From: CAIWHR01 sp963726765
GTDB taxonomy: Bacteria; Pseudomonadota; Gammaproteobacteria; Burkholderiales; Casimicrobiaceae
Direction: 5' to 3'
Assembly: GCA_963726765.1 (NCBI GenBank)
Contig: CAVSDH010000010.1
Coordinates: 186,001 to 250,000 of the forward strand
DNA length: 64,000 nucleotides
Shown here in pieces: positions 19,346 to 27,888 of the stretch (its first letter is position 1; every line of letters begins with the position of its first letter). Both the position numbers and the translations under genes were made by a program. The notes beneath the pieces are model-generated. The model did no database searches, was not told where the DNA came from, and saw only the letters and a program-made list of their open reading frames with translations.

Positions 19346-20044
19346 TTACGGCACCGTGGCAGCCGGCATGCGCGCGAGGACCGTCGCGACGCGGCCGGCC
19401 AAGTAGACCGAGCCGGGATTGCGCTCGAAGAGCCGGGGCGCGGGCGCCATCGCAGCCAGGCGCGCAGCCTGCTCCGCCGAGAGCTGCGACGCCGATACTC
19501 CGAAATAGCGCTGCGCCGCGGCTTCGGCGCCGAAAATCCCGTTGCCCCACTCGATGACGTTGAGGTAGAGCTCGAGAATCCGGCGCTTCGGCAGCAGGGT
19601 CTCGATCAGCACGGTGACGACGGCCTCCTCCACCTTGCGCCGGTAGCTCTTTTCCGGACTCAGGAACAGGTTCTTCGCGAGCTGCTGCGTGATGGTCGAA
19701 CCGCCGGCGACGACGCGGCCCTTCTTCCGGTTCTTGTCGAGGGCGTTCTGAATGCCCTCCCAGTCGAAGCCCGAATGCTCGACGAATTTCGCGTCCTCGG
19801 CGGCGATCATCGCTCGCTTCAGCGTCGGTGCGATCCTGGCGTAGGGCGCCCACGTGTAATGGAGCGGCGCGTCGGGCTTCGTCTTCCTGAGCTCCGCCAT
19901 TCGCTGCGCCATGAACGCCGTTTCGCGCGGCGCATAGTAGCGATACCAGGCGACCTGCGCGGCGATCCACACAATCCAGAGCAGGATGATCGCGGCGAGC
20001 GCCACCGCAAGGCGCAGCGTCCAGCGTGCGATCTGCGACTTCAC
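19346..20044 (-). CDS. mtgA: MtgA, monofunctional peptidoglycan glycosyltransferase
   Basis: A 232-residue GT51 enzyme that polymerises lipid II in the periplasm. One N-terminal membrane anchor (residues 8-30) precedes the GT51 motifs: EDAKFVEHSGFDWEGI with the catalytic Glu, GGSTITQQLAKNLFLSPEKS, RRKVEE and KRRILELYLNVIEWGNGIFG. Start GTG 20044 overlaps the stop of the TonB gene (GTGA), so the two are coupled. In many betaproteobacteria aroE sits between tonB and mtgA. It is absent here. Confidence 0.95.
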   Translation of the reverse strand: MKSQIARWTLRLAVALAAIILLWIVWIAAQVAWYRYYAPRETAFMAQRMAELRKTKPDAPLHYTWAPYARIAPTLKRAMIAAEDAKFVEHSGFDWEGIQNALDKNRKKGRVVAGGSTITQQLAKNLFLSPEKSYRRKVEEAVVTVLIETLLPKRRILELYLNVIEWGNGIFGAEAAAQRYFGVSASQLSAEQAARLAAMAPAPRLFERNPGSVYLAGRVATVLARMPAATVP

Positions 20045-21261
20045 TCGCTCCGCAGCTCGTCACCCTTGGTGAACGACCATGTCCGCGTGATGTGCAGAAT
20101 GTCGGTGTCGCGCCGGATGTCCGGCGGAAACGGCGCGAACGGCGCGGACATCTCGACGATCTTCGCCGCGGCGGCATCGAGCACGCGGTGCCCCGACGAG
20201 CGGTTGACCGAGATGCCCTCGATGCTGCCGTCGGCGCGTATCGACACCGTGAGCAGCAGGTTGCCGTAGAGCTTCTGCGCGCGCGCAGCCTCCGGGTAAT
20301 TGAGATTGCCCACTCTCTCGATCTTGAGCCGCCAGTCCTCGACGTACCGGGCGAAGCGATACTCCTCGGCGCGTGCGCCGACGAAACGCCGCTTCGGCCG
20401 CTTCTGGTAGGCGTCCATGTCCTTGGCGATTTGCGCCTCCAGCCGCATCGCTTCGAGCGTTCGCTGCATCAGCTCCGACGCGGTCGGGAGATCGGCGGGG
20501 TCGCTCGCGTCGATCGATTTCGCCAATGCAGGCGCGGCAGGCGCGCTCTTCAGGCGCGTCATCAATTCCTTGGACTGCTGTTCCAGCGTGCGGACTTTCT
20601 GCGTCGCCACCGTCAGCTCCGCGGTCTGGCTGTCCTTCGGCAGCACGGGCAGCGGCGTCTTCGCCCGGCGATTGGCGTCGGTATTTCCTCCGCCGTCGAG
20701 GTTCGCCTGCGCGAGAATGTCGGCCTTCGTCGGCTTCGCGGCCGACTTCGCGTTGACCAGCGCGACTTCGAGCGGTGGCTCGCGATCGAGCATCGTCTTC
20801 AGGTCGAACGGCTGGAACCGGATCGCGAGCAACACCGCGTGAATCGCGATTGATATGGCGAGCGTGTAGGTGAACAGGCGGTCGGCGCGCTCGTCACGCG
20901 GGGGGGGTGGAAGCCAGATCGGCGCGGCGGCCGGAGCCGTGGTGATGGCGACCGGCACGGCGGCGATCCTGGGCCGTGGCGACACCGCTGGGCGCGTCGC
21001 TTTCGCAACGGCGGGCCGCGCTCCGTCGAGTTCCTGCACCGGAGCGGCCGCGGAAGGCGCGGGTGCGGAAGTGATGCGCGTGACTCGCGCCTTCGGGGGC
21101 GCGCGCGGCGCCGGGTCGACCAGCGCATCCCGCAGCGGTCGCGGCGCGGACGCCTTCTTTCGCGGCGGCGCCTTGGCTTGCGCTACCGATGGGTCCGCCA
21201 CGGGTTCCGGGTCCGGAATCGCGGGCGATAGCGTTCGGGGCGAGGCAGGTCGTCGCGGCAA
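20041..21261 (-). CDS. TonB-family energy transducer with long N-terminal extension
   Basis: 406 residues if the TTG at 21261 is used. A membrane helix (LFTYTLAISIAIHAVLLAIRF) lies at about residues 138-158, unusually far from the start, after a Pro/Ala/Arg-rich segment. It is followed by a coiled periplasmic linker and a TonB C-terminal domain (NLNYPEAARAQKLYGNLLLT, VNRSSGHRVLDAAAAKI). TonB couples the proton motive force to outer-membrane receptors. No ATG exists between the upstream in-frame stop and the helix, so the real start may be an internal GTG. No exbB or exbD is adjacent. Confidence 0.82.
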   Translation of the reverse strand: MPRRPASPRTLSPAIPDPEPVADPSVAQAKAPPRKKASAPRPLRDALVDPAPRAPPKARVTRITSAPAPSAAAPVQELDGARPAVAKATRPAVSPRPRIAAVPVAITTAPAAAPIWLPPPPRDERADRLFTYTLAISIAIHAVLLAIRFQPFDLKTMLDREPPLEVALVNAKSAAKPTKADILAQANLDGGGNTDANRRAKTPLPVLPKDSQTAELTVATQKVRTLEQQSKELMTRLKSAPAAPALAKSIDASDPADLPTASELMQRTLEAMRLEAQIAKDMDAYQKRPKRRFVGARAEEYRFARYVEDWRLKIERVGNLNYPEAARAQKLYGNLLLTVSIRADGSIEGISVNRSSGHRVLDAAAAKIVEMSAPFAPFPPDIRRDTDILHITRTWSFTKGDELRSE

Positions 21262-21332
21262 GTGGGCGTGACGGGTTATGTCAACGTCCTATTGTAGCCC
21301 GACGCGAGCGCCGTTGTGCCATACAGGGACCT

Positions 21333-23169
21333 TCAAATACCTGCGTAACGGCACTCGAGTGTTGCAGCGAGGAGATCAATGCGACCGACGGCGACCCGGA
21401 TTTGCGTGTCCGGCGCCTGCGGGGGCAGGTCGGCGAGGCGCACGACGAGCGGCAGCCGGTCCAGGCGAACGAGGTTCTCGCGGATCACGGTCGCCGTCGT
21501 TTCGGTCACCCCCTCCTGAAGCAGCCAGCGCAGGCACCAGTAGTGCTCCAGCCGGTCCTGGGCTTCCGCGTAGGCGGAGTACGTGACCTCGAAATCGATC
21601 ATGGCCGCGTGGAGCTCGGCGTCGTTTTCCCGGTAGGGCGGCGTGTCTCCGGCGATGGCCGCGATCAGTTGCCGCTGGTTCAGGAGATCGCTGTAGCGGC
21701 GCAGCGGCGAACTCGCCCACAGGTAGTGCGACAGTCCCAGCCCCTGATGCTCGCCCGGGTGCGTGCTCATCTTCACCTTGCCGTTGGCCTGTGTCCGGTA
21801 GAGCCCGGACGCACGCGCGTCCGCGAGCACCCCGCCCCAGGTGCTGTTGACGAAGATCATCAGCTCGGCCACCAGCTTGTCGAGCGGCGATCCGCGCGGC
21901 CTTGCAACGATCGTCACCCTGCCGTCCGGCGCCGCCGTCCAATCGACATAGAAGCTGAAATCCGTGCGCCGGATGTCGGCCTTGCCGCGTTGCGCCGACA
22001 GCTTCCGCGCAAACGTCCACAGCAGCCCGCAATTCCGGCGACCACGGAGAAGCGCGTGCCGACGGCACGTCGCTCGCAAATGACTCGTCGATCTCGTCGA
22101 GCCGCAGGTTCGCGGCGATCGGCACCCGGTTGACGCGCGTCTCGTGCCGGACGAGCGAGCCGTCAGGCGTCACTTCCGCGTACAGCGAGAGTGTCGGCGG
22201 CGAATGCCCCGCGGCCAGCGTGAACGCCCGGATTGCCTCGTCGGGCAGCATCGTGATCTTGCGTCCGGGCAGGTAGACCGTCGACAATCGCGCCCGCGCG
22301 ATCGCATCGAGAGGTGAGCCGCGCGCAATCGACAGCGCCGGCGCCGCGATGTGGATGCCGATCTCGTGGTGACCGTTCGCGAGTGCGCGCACCGAGAATG
22401 CGTCGTCGATTTCGGTCGTCGTGTGGTCGTCGATCGAAAAGGCGCGCACGTCCGCCTGCGGAACGTCGGGTGGCGACGTCAGCGCCCCCCAAGTCGGAAA
22501 CTCGACGCCGCCGGGAAACGCCTGCGCGAGAAACGCGTTGCAATGGTAGTCGTGCGACGACGGGATGGCGCCGCATTGCGCGAGCAGCGCCACCGGATTC
22601 GTCTGCAACGCAGCGCAGGCGGCGGCGAGCGCCTTCCATTCGAGCGTGTTCTTGTCGGCCTTGTAGAGCAGCATTGGCAGCCTGGCGCGCAACCCATCGG
22701 GCAGCCGATGCGCGCGGAGCTCGTTCTCCCATTGCGCCATCTGCTCCCCCTCGCGCAGCTTGCGCTCGACCGATGCGAGCGCCGATTTGAGCGCATCGGG
22801 CGGCGCCTTCCGGTAACGCCCCTTGCCGCGTTTGTAGAAATACATCGGCGCATGGGTCAGCGCGAGCGCCACCGCCGCGGATTCCGGCGGGGCGGGAGTG
22901 CGGCCGTAGTATTCGCGTGCGAGATCCGCGAAACCGAATTCGTCGTCGGCGGATACTTCCCACAGAAAATTCGGGTCCAGGTCGGCCGCCTGCCTTTGCG
23001 CCTCGGCGACGAGTGCCGTCGGCGTCGGCTCGGCGAAGCGCAGCAGCACCGCCGCCGCCTTGATCTTGAGGCGCTTTCCGGAGGCGCTTTCGACCTGCAG
23101 GGACGTGTCGTTGTCGGCGAGGACGGTGCCGGCCTTGAGCTGGCCGTCATCCTCGAAAAAGACGTGCAT
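21333..23169 (-). CDS. RNB-domain exoribonuclease (RNase II/R-like), one frameshift
   Basis: A 3'-5' exoribonuclease-like protein of about 612 residues after correction. The central RNB domain shows DVRAFSIDDHTTTEIDDAFS (acidic Mg ligands) and then the HIAAPA and PDEAIRAFTLAAG segments. The C-terminal half has FSFYVDWTAAPDGRVTIVA and the RNB signature YLWASSPLRRYSDLLNQRQL. The frame shifts near 22025-22060; dropping one base (total length 3n+1) joins both halves. It is shorter than RNase R and lacks the usual C-terminal basic tail. Such RNB proteins next to tonB and mtgA are common in betaproteobacteria. Confidence 0.85.
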
Positions 23170-23454
23170 GGGGGCAATCGTGCGCGACCGGTGGCGGGCC
23201 GCTCGGGGGGCGAATTATAGCCCGCGTCGTGTCCACCGCCCCCTGTCGAGGGTCTTGCAGCGGTCGGGACGGCCGGAGTTCTGGCAGGACATCGCGTGCA
23301 GAATTGTTGTTAATATATTGATTATAAACATAATGTTGGAAATGCACGGTCCGGGTATGGCCCTGTGGCTGTGACCCACTTCGGCATCAACCTTGACACT
23401 AATATGGAACTATGTTCTATTATTGAACACTATATACATTTATTGGAATTCCGG
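23170..23454. promoter_or_regulatory. AT-rich divergent intergenic region (RNB nuclease / IclR regulator)
   Basis: 285 nt without a gene, between the leftward RNB gene and the rightward IclR gene. The half nearest the IclR gene (about 23300-23450) is strikingly AT-rich compared with the rest of the window. It contains a perfect -35 TTGACA at 23393-23398 with TATTAT at 23418-23423 (19-nt spacing, longer than ideal), plus the inverted repeats described separately. The palindrome GGAATTCC is at 23445-23452, immediately before the IclR start. Confidence 0.6.
23407..23428 (+). promoter_or_regulatory. Candidate IclR-family operator
   Basis: GAAC-TAT-GTTC-TATTATT-GAAC: three 4-bp half-sites in alternating orientation, giving one short and one 15-bp inverted repeat (GTTC-N7-GAAC). 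Two inverted plus one further half-site resembles the operators of the PcaU/PobR branch of the IclR family. It lies 27 nt before the IclR start and overlaps the putative -10, so autoregulation is likely. The symmetry is seen; the binding protein is inferred. Confidence 0.45.
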
Positions 23455-24288
23455 ATGGCAGGCAGCCTGATCGACCGCGCGTTCGGCATCGTCGAACTCC
23501 TCGCGCAAAACGCGCGCGGAATGCCGCTGCAGGACATCGCGAACCACCTCGACATCCCGAAGAGCGCGGCGCACCGCATCCTCGGCGACCTCGCGCGCCG
23601 CCGCTATGCGCGAAAGGACGAGGTCTCCGGACGATACCTGCTGACCACACGCCTTACATCGCTCGGCTTTCGCTATCTCGCAGACAGCGGAGTCGTCGAC
23701 ATTGCGCAGCCGGTGCTCGATCGGCTTGCCGCGGACACGGGCGAGCTGGTTCGGCTCGGCGTGATCGACGGCGATCGTCAGACCTGGGTGGCCAAGGCAC
23801 AGGGCGCGCGGCCGGGGTTGCGCTACGACCCGGACATGGGAATGGAAGCGCCGCTGTCGTGCACTGCGTCCGGCCATGCGTGGCTCGCGTGTCTTACCGA
23901 CGAAGAAGCGATCGAACTGGTGCTGCGCCAGGGCTTCGGCCGTGCAGGCGACTATGGCCCCGGCGCGCCGCGCACGATCAAGGCGCTGCAGGAAGAGTTG
24001 AAGCAGGCGCGCAAGCGCGGCTACAGCGTCGTCGTCGACAGTTCGGCGCCCGGGACGAGCGCCATGGCGGTGGCGATCCGTCATCCGGTCACGCGCGGCG
24101 TGGTCGGCGTGATCAGTGTCGCGGGCCCGAGCGTGCGCCTCACGGAACCGCGGATGCACGAACTCGCGCCGGCGATGCTCGCTGCGGCCGCCGACCTGTC
24201 CGAAGCGTGCGACGGGTCGGATTACCTTACGCAGGCGAGCCGCTCGTTCTTGCGACGCACCAACGACGGCCCGACCGCGAACCCCTAG
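23455..24288 (+). CDS. IclR-family transcriptional regulator
   Basis: 277 residues from the ATG at 23455, chosen because MAGSLIDRAFGIVELLAQ is the normal opening of the family; an upstream in-frame start at 23365 would add a non-conserved AT-encoded tail. The winged helix (residues 5-65) has MPLQDIANHLDIPKSAAHRI. The C-terminal effector domain has TASGHAWLACLTDEEAIELV and SAMAVAIRHPVTRGVVGVIS. It is followed after 39 nt by the acyl-CoA dehydrogenase gene on the same strand, which it probably controls. Confidence 0.93.
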   Translation: MAGSLIDRAFGIVELLAQNARGMPLQDIANHLDIPKSAAHRILGDLARRRYARKDEVSGRYLLTTRLTSLGFRYLADSGVVDIAQPVLDRLAADTGELVRLGVIDGDRQTWVAKAQGARPGLRYDPDMGMEAPLSCTASGHAWLACLTDEEAIELVLRQGFGRAGDYGPGAPRTIKALQEELKQARKRGYSVVVDSSAPGTSAMAVAIRHPVTRGVVGVISVAGPSVRLTEPRMHELAPAMLAAAADLSEACDGSDYLTQASRSFLRRTNDGPTANP

Positions 24289-24327
24289 GGCAAATGCCGG
24301 AATTGACGATCTTCAAAGAGGATTTCG

Positions 24328-25500
24328 ATGCATTTCGGATTGAGTGATGAGCAGCAACTCGTGGTCGAGACCGTCCGCCGTTTCATCGAGGCGGAGCTGA
24401 TCCCGCTCGAGGACGAGATCGAGGAGACGGGCCGTCTCGATCCGGCCAAGGCGAAGTCGATCTTCGGGAAATCGAAGGCGCTCGGCTTCTACGCGATGAA
24501 CATTCCCGAGCAGTACGGCGGCGGCGGCCTTTCCGCGATCGACACCATGCTGGTCGAGGAGCAGTTCGGGCACACGAAGGACATCCTGATCCGTCGCGCC
24601 TTCGGCAACGTCTACGAGTCGCTGCTCGAAGGCACCGACGCGCAGAAGGAGCGCTGGCTCGTGCCCGCCGTCCGCGGCGAGCGCACGTGCTCCATCGCGA
24701 TCACCGAGCCCGGCGCCGGTTCCGACGCGGCGTCGATCGCCACTCGCGCCGAAAGGACCGGCGACGGCTACACGCTCAACGGGAACAAGCATTTCATCAG
24801 CGACGGTCTCTATTCCGATTTTTTCATCGTGTCCGCGGTGACCGATCCTGCGGCGCGGCCGCGCCACGTGTCGTTGTTCCTCGTCGACAAGGACCTGCCG
24901 GGCGTCATCGTCGGGCGCGACCAGAAGATGATGGGGCTGACCGGCACCAGTCACATCGAGCTCTTCTTCGAGAACGTGAAACTCGGTCCCGAGCACCGGC
25001 TCGGCGCCGAGGGCCAGGGGCTTGCGATCGCGTATTCGACGCTGGGCCGCGTGCGCCTTGCGCAGGTCGGCGCGCGCGCGATCGGCAAGGCGTGCCGGCT
25101 CGCGACGCTGATGACGAACTACGCGAACGAGCGCAGGCAGTTCGGCAAGCCGATCGGCGACTTCCAGATGATCCAGCAGATGATCGCGGACAGCACGATC
25201 GAGATCAACGCCGCGCGGCTCATGCTGCTGCGCGCGGCCTGGGAAATCGACCAGGGCCGCGACGCGCGAGACTGGATCTCGATGGTCAAGGTCGAGGCCG
25301 CGGAAACGCTGGGCCGCGTGGCCGACCGCGCGGTCCAGGTCTTCGGCGGCATGGGCTACTGCAGCGAGATGCCGATCGAGCGGCTCTACCGCGACGCGCG
25401 GATCTACCGGATCTTCGACGGCACCTCGGAAATCCACCGCACCGTCGTCGCCCGCAGCGCGCTGAAGCGCGGCGCGGCGCTCTGGGACATCGGCGCCTGA
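24328..25500 (+). CDS. Acyl-CoA dehydrogenase
   Basis: A 390-residue flavoprotein that introduces a 2,3 double bond in an acyl-CoA and feeds electrons to ETF. The N-terminal helical domain begins FGLSDEQQLVVETVRRFIEA. The FAD-binding segment is ITEPGAGSDAAS (residues 130-141), and the C-terminal domain has ANERRQFGKPIGDFQ and VFGGMGYCSEMPIERLYRDA. The usual catalytic Glu segment (YEGTSEI in medium-chain types) reads IFDGTSEIHR here, with Asp in place of Glu. The base may therefore lie elsewhere or activity may differ. It precedes the CoA-transferase by 4 nt, so the pair is an operon. Confidence 0.94.
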   Translation: MHFGLSDEQQLVVETVRRFIEAELIPLEDEIEETGRLDPAKAKSIFGKSKALGFYAMNIPEQYGGGGLSAIDTMLVEEQFGHTKDILIRRAFGNVYESLLEGTDAQKERWLVPAVRGERTCSIAITEPGAGSDAASIATRAERTGDGYTLNGNKHFISDGLYSDFFIVSAVTDPAARPRHVSLFLVDKDLPGVIVGRDQKMMGLTGTSHIELFFENVKLGPEHRLGAEGQGLAIAYSTLGRVRLAQVGARAIGKACRLATLMTNYANERRQFGKPIGDFQMIQQMIADSTIEINAARLMLLRAAWEIDQGRDARDWISMVKVEAAETLGRVADRAVQVFGGMGYCSEMPIERLYRDARIYRIFDGTSEIHRTVVARSALKRGAALWDIGA

Positions 25501-25504
25501 GGCC

Positions 25505-27049
25505 ATGCAGCGCGACAAGTTCATCACGGCCGACGCGGCTGCCGCGCTGATCGCCGACGGCGCGACCGTCGGCCTCGTCGGCGGCGGCGGCGGACTGATG
25601 GAAGCAAGCACCGTGTTCGCCGCCGTCGAACGGCGCTTTCTCGCCACCGGTCACCCGGCCGCACTCACGCTCGTGCACGCGCTCGGGATCGGCGACCGCA
25701 AGTCGATGGGCCTCAATCGCTTCGCGCACGAGGGGATGGCGAAGCGCGTGATCGGCGGGCACTGGGTGTGGTCGCCACGGATGCAGGAGCTGGCCCGCGC
25801 CGAGAAGATCGAGGCGCACGTGCTGCCGGCGGGCGTCCTCATGCAGCTCTATCGCGAGATCGGCGCGGGGCGGCCCGGACTCGTGAGCCACGTCGGTCTC
25901 GGCACGTTCGTCGATCCGCGTCTCGACGGCGGGCGAATGAACGCGTCGGCCAAGGCCGACCTCGTGGACGTGGTCACGATCGATGGCGAGGAATGGCTGC
26001 GCTACAAGTCGTTTCCGATCGACGTCGCGATCATCCGCGGTACGTTTGCCGACCCGCAGGGCAACGTGAGCCTCATCGGCGAGGCAGCGAATCTCGATAT
26101 CCACGCGATCGCGCTGGCCGCCCACAACAGCGGCGGCAAGGTCATCGCCCAGGTCCGGCATGCGGTCGAAGCCCGCTCGCTTCCGGCGAGGCAGGTGAAT
26201 GTCCCGGGCGTGCTGGTCGACGCAGTGGTCGTCGACCCCGACCAGCGCACCGGCTACGACATCGCCGTCGATCCTGCGCTTTCCGGAGAACGTCGCGGCA
26301 TCGTTCCGGCCGAGCCCGCGCAGCCGTTCACGGCGCGCCAGGTCATCGCGCGGCGCGCGGCAGAGGAATTGCGCGACGGCGCGGTGGTCAACTACGGTTA
26401 CGGAATGCCCGACGGCGTGGCCAAGCTCGTCGCGATGCGCGGCCTCGGCGATCGACACATCCAGTCGATAGAACATGGGGCCTACGGCGGCACGCTGCTC
26501 GAAGGGCCGCTCTTCGGCTACGCGCGGAATCCGACGGCCATCATCGACGCGCCGTCGCAGTTCGACTTCTATTCCGGCGGAGGTCTGGACATCGCGTTTC
26601 TCGGCTTCGGGCAGTTCGACGCCGCGGGCAACGTCAACGTATCGAAGCTCGCGGGACTGCCCGTGGGGCCCGGCGGCTTCATCGACATCGCGCAGAACGC
26701 GCGCAAGCTCGTCTTCTGCGGCACGTTCGACACGAAGGGGGCGCAGGTCGCCGTCGGCGGAGGGCGTCTTTCCATCGAACGCAACGGCGAGATCCGGAAG
26801 ATCGTCCGCCATGTCGACCAGATCACCTTTTCCGGTGCACAGGCACTGCGACAGCGGCAGGAGGTCGTCTACGTCACCGAACGTGCCGTTTTCCGGCTGA
26901 CCCCCAACGGCGTGGCACTCGCCGAAATCGCCCCGGACGTCGCGTTGCAGCGCGACGTGCTCGACCGCATGGAGTTCACGCCGATCATGCCCTCCGCTCC
27001 GGTGCGGATGCAGGCGACGCATTTCGAGGAACGCGACGCGCTGGCCTAG
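25505..27049 (+). CDS. Class I (family I) acyl-CoA transferase, YdiF/acetate-propionate type
   Basis: A 514-residue single-chain CoA-transferase with alpha and beta halves fused. The N-terminal half shows GATVGLVGGGGGLMEAS and the glycine-rich loops. The C-terminal half shows NYGYGMPDGVAKLV and the catalytic Glu in SIEHGAYGG (near residue 323). Such enzymes move CoA from acetyl- or succinyl-CoA to a carboxylic acid, activating it for oxidation by the adjacent acyl-CoA dehydrogenase. It converges with the leftward SDR gene, with 43 nt between the stops and no clear terminator. Confidence 0.92.
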   Translation: MQRDKFITADAAAALIADGATVGLVGGGGGLMEASTVFAAVERRFLATGHPAALTLVHALGIGDRKSMGLNRFAHEGMAKRVIGGHWVWSPRMQELARAEKIEAHVLPAGVLMQLYREIGAGRPGLVSHVGLGTFVDPRLDGGRMNASAKADLVDVVTIDGEEWLRYKSFPIDVAIIRGTFADPQGNVSLIGEAANLDIHAIALAAHNSGGKVIAQVRHAVEARSLPARQVNVPGVLVDAVVVDPDQRTGYDIAVDPALSGERRGIVPAEPAQPFTARQVIARRAAEELRDGAVVNYGYGMPDGVAKLVAMRGLGDRHIQSIEHGAYGGTLLEGPLFGYARNPTAIIDAPSQFDFYSGGGLDIAFLGFGQFDAAGNVNVSKLAGLPVGPGGFIDIAQNARKLVFCGTFDTKGAQVAVGGGRLSIERNGEIRKIVRHVDQITFSGAQALRQRQEVVYVTERAVFRLTPNGVALAEIAPDVALQRDVLDRMEFTPIMPSAPVRMQATHFEERDALA

Positions 27050-27092
27050 CCGCCACACGTCCTCGCAGGCACGCCGGACCGCGGCGCGGCGA

Positions 27093-27836
27093 TCAATACG
27101 TGGCGCGACCGCCCGTCAGATCGAACACGAAACCCGTCGTGAAGCTGCATTCCGGACTGGCGATCCAGGCGACCATCGCCGCCACCTCCGGCACCGTCAG
27201 CGTTCGTCCCATGGGAATCTTGCTGCGGGCAAGAGCGATGTGCTCCGGCGTCATTTCCTTGAAGAGGTCCGTCTCCGTCAGGCAGGGAGCGATCGCGTTC
27301 ACCAGTACGCCGCTGTCGACGAGCTCGCGCGCGAGCGACTTGGTGAACCCGATCACGCCCGCCTTGGCCGACGCGTAGGCCGCTATGCCCGCGTTCCCTT
27401 CCTTGCCGGCGATCGACGCCACGTTGACGATGCGTCCGTACGAGCGCGCCCGCATTCCGGGGATCGCCACGCGGCTGCAGTAGAACACTCCGGTGAGGTC
27501 GACGGCGAGCACGCGGTCCCATGCCGCGAGCGGGTATTCCCACACGGGCGCGACCGGCCCGTTGATGCCGGCGTTGTTGATCAGGATGTCGATCCGGCCA
27601 AGCGCACTTTCCGTGGCGGCGAAAGCCGCCTCCACCTGCCGATAGTCGGTGACGTCGACAGCCTGCGTCGACGCAGGCGTGAAACCCGCCGCGGTCGCAT
27701 CGAACTTGTCGAACGCGAGATCCCACAACGCCACCCGGCAACCTTCGGCCGCCAGCCGTTGCGCAATGCCGAGCCCGATGCCCCGCGCACCGCCGGTGAC
27801 AATCGCGGCCTGTCCGGCCAGCGCGGGCTTCACCAT
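27093..27836 (-). CDS. SDR-family NAD(P)-dependent oxidoreductase (copy 1)
   Basis: A 247-residue classical short-chain dehydrogenase. The Rossmann motif is TGGARGIGLG (residues 15-24), followed by NNAG (NNAGINGP) and the active-site Ser-Tyr-Lys as VASIAGKEG and YASAKAGVIGF. Asp in LWDLAF at the end of strand 2 suggests NAD preference. It is the last gene of a 14-gene leftward operon. It closely resembles the SDR at 32003-32752 (shared YPL-AWDRVLAVDLTGVF and IPMGR-LTV patterns), so the two are paralogues. It probably oxidises a secondary alcohol of the island's substrate. Confidence 0.93.
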   Translation of the reverse strand: MVKPALAGQAAIVTGGARGIGLGIAQRLAAEGCRVALWDLAFDKFDATAAGFTPASTQAVDVTDYRQVEAAFAATESALGRIDILINNAGINGPVAPVWEYPLAAWDRVLAVDLTGVFYCSRVAIPGMRARSYGRIVNVASIAGKEGNAGIAAYASAKAGVIGFTKSLARELVDSGVLVNAIAPCLTETDLFKEMTPEHIALARSKIPMGRTLTVPEVAAMVAWIASPECSFTTGFVFDLTGGRATY

Positions 27837-27888
27837 GCGATTGCGCTCCTCGACGGTCGACGCGGTCGATGCAGCTTGCGCGTCACCA

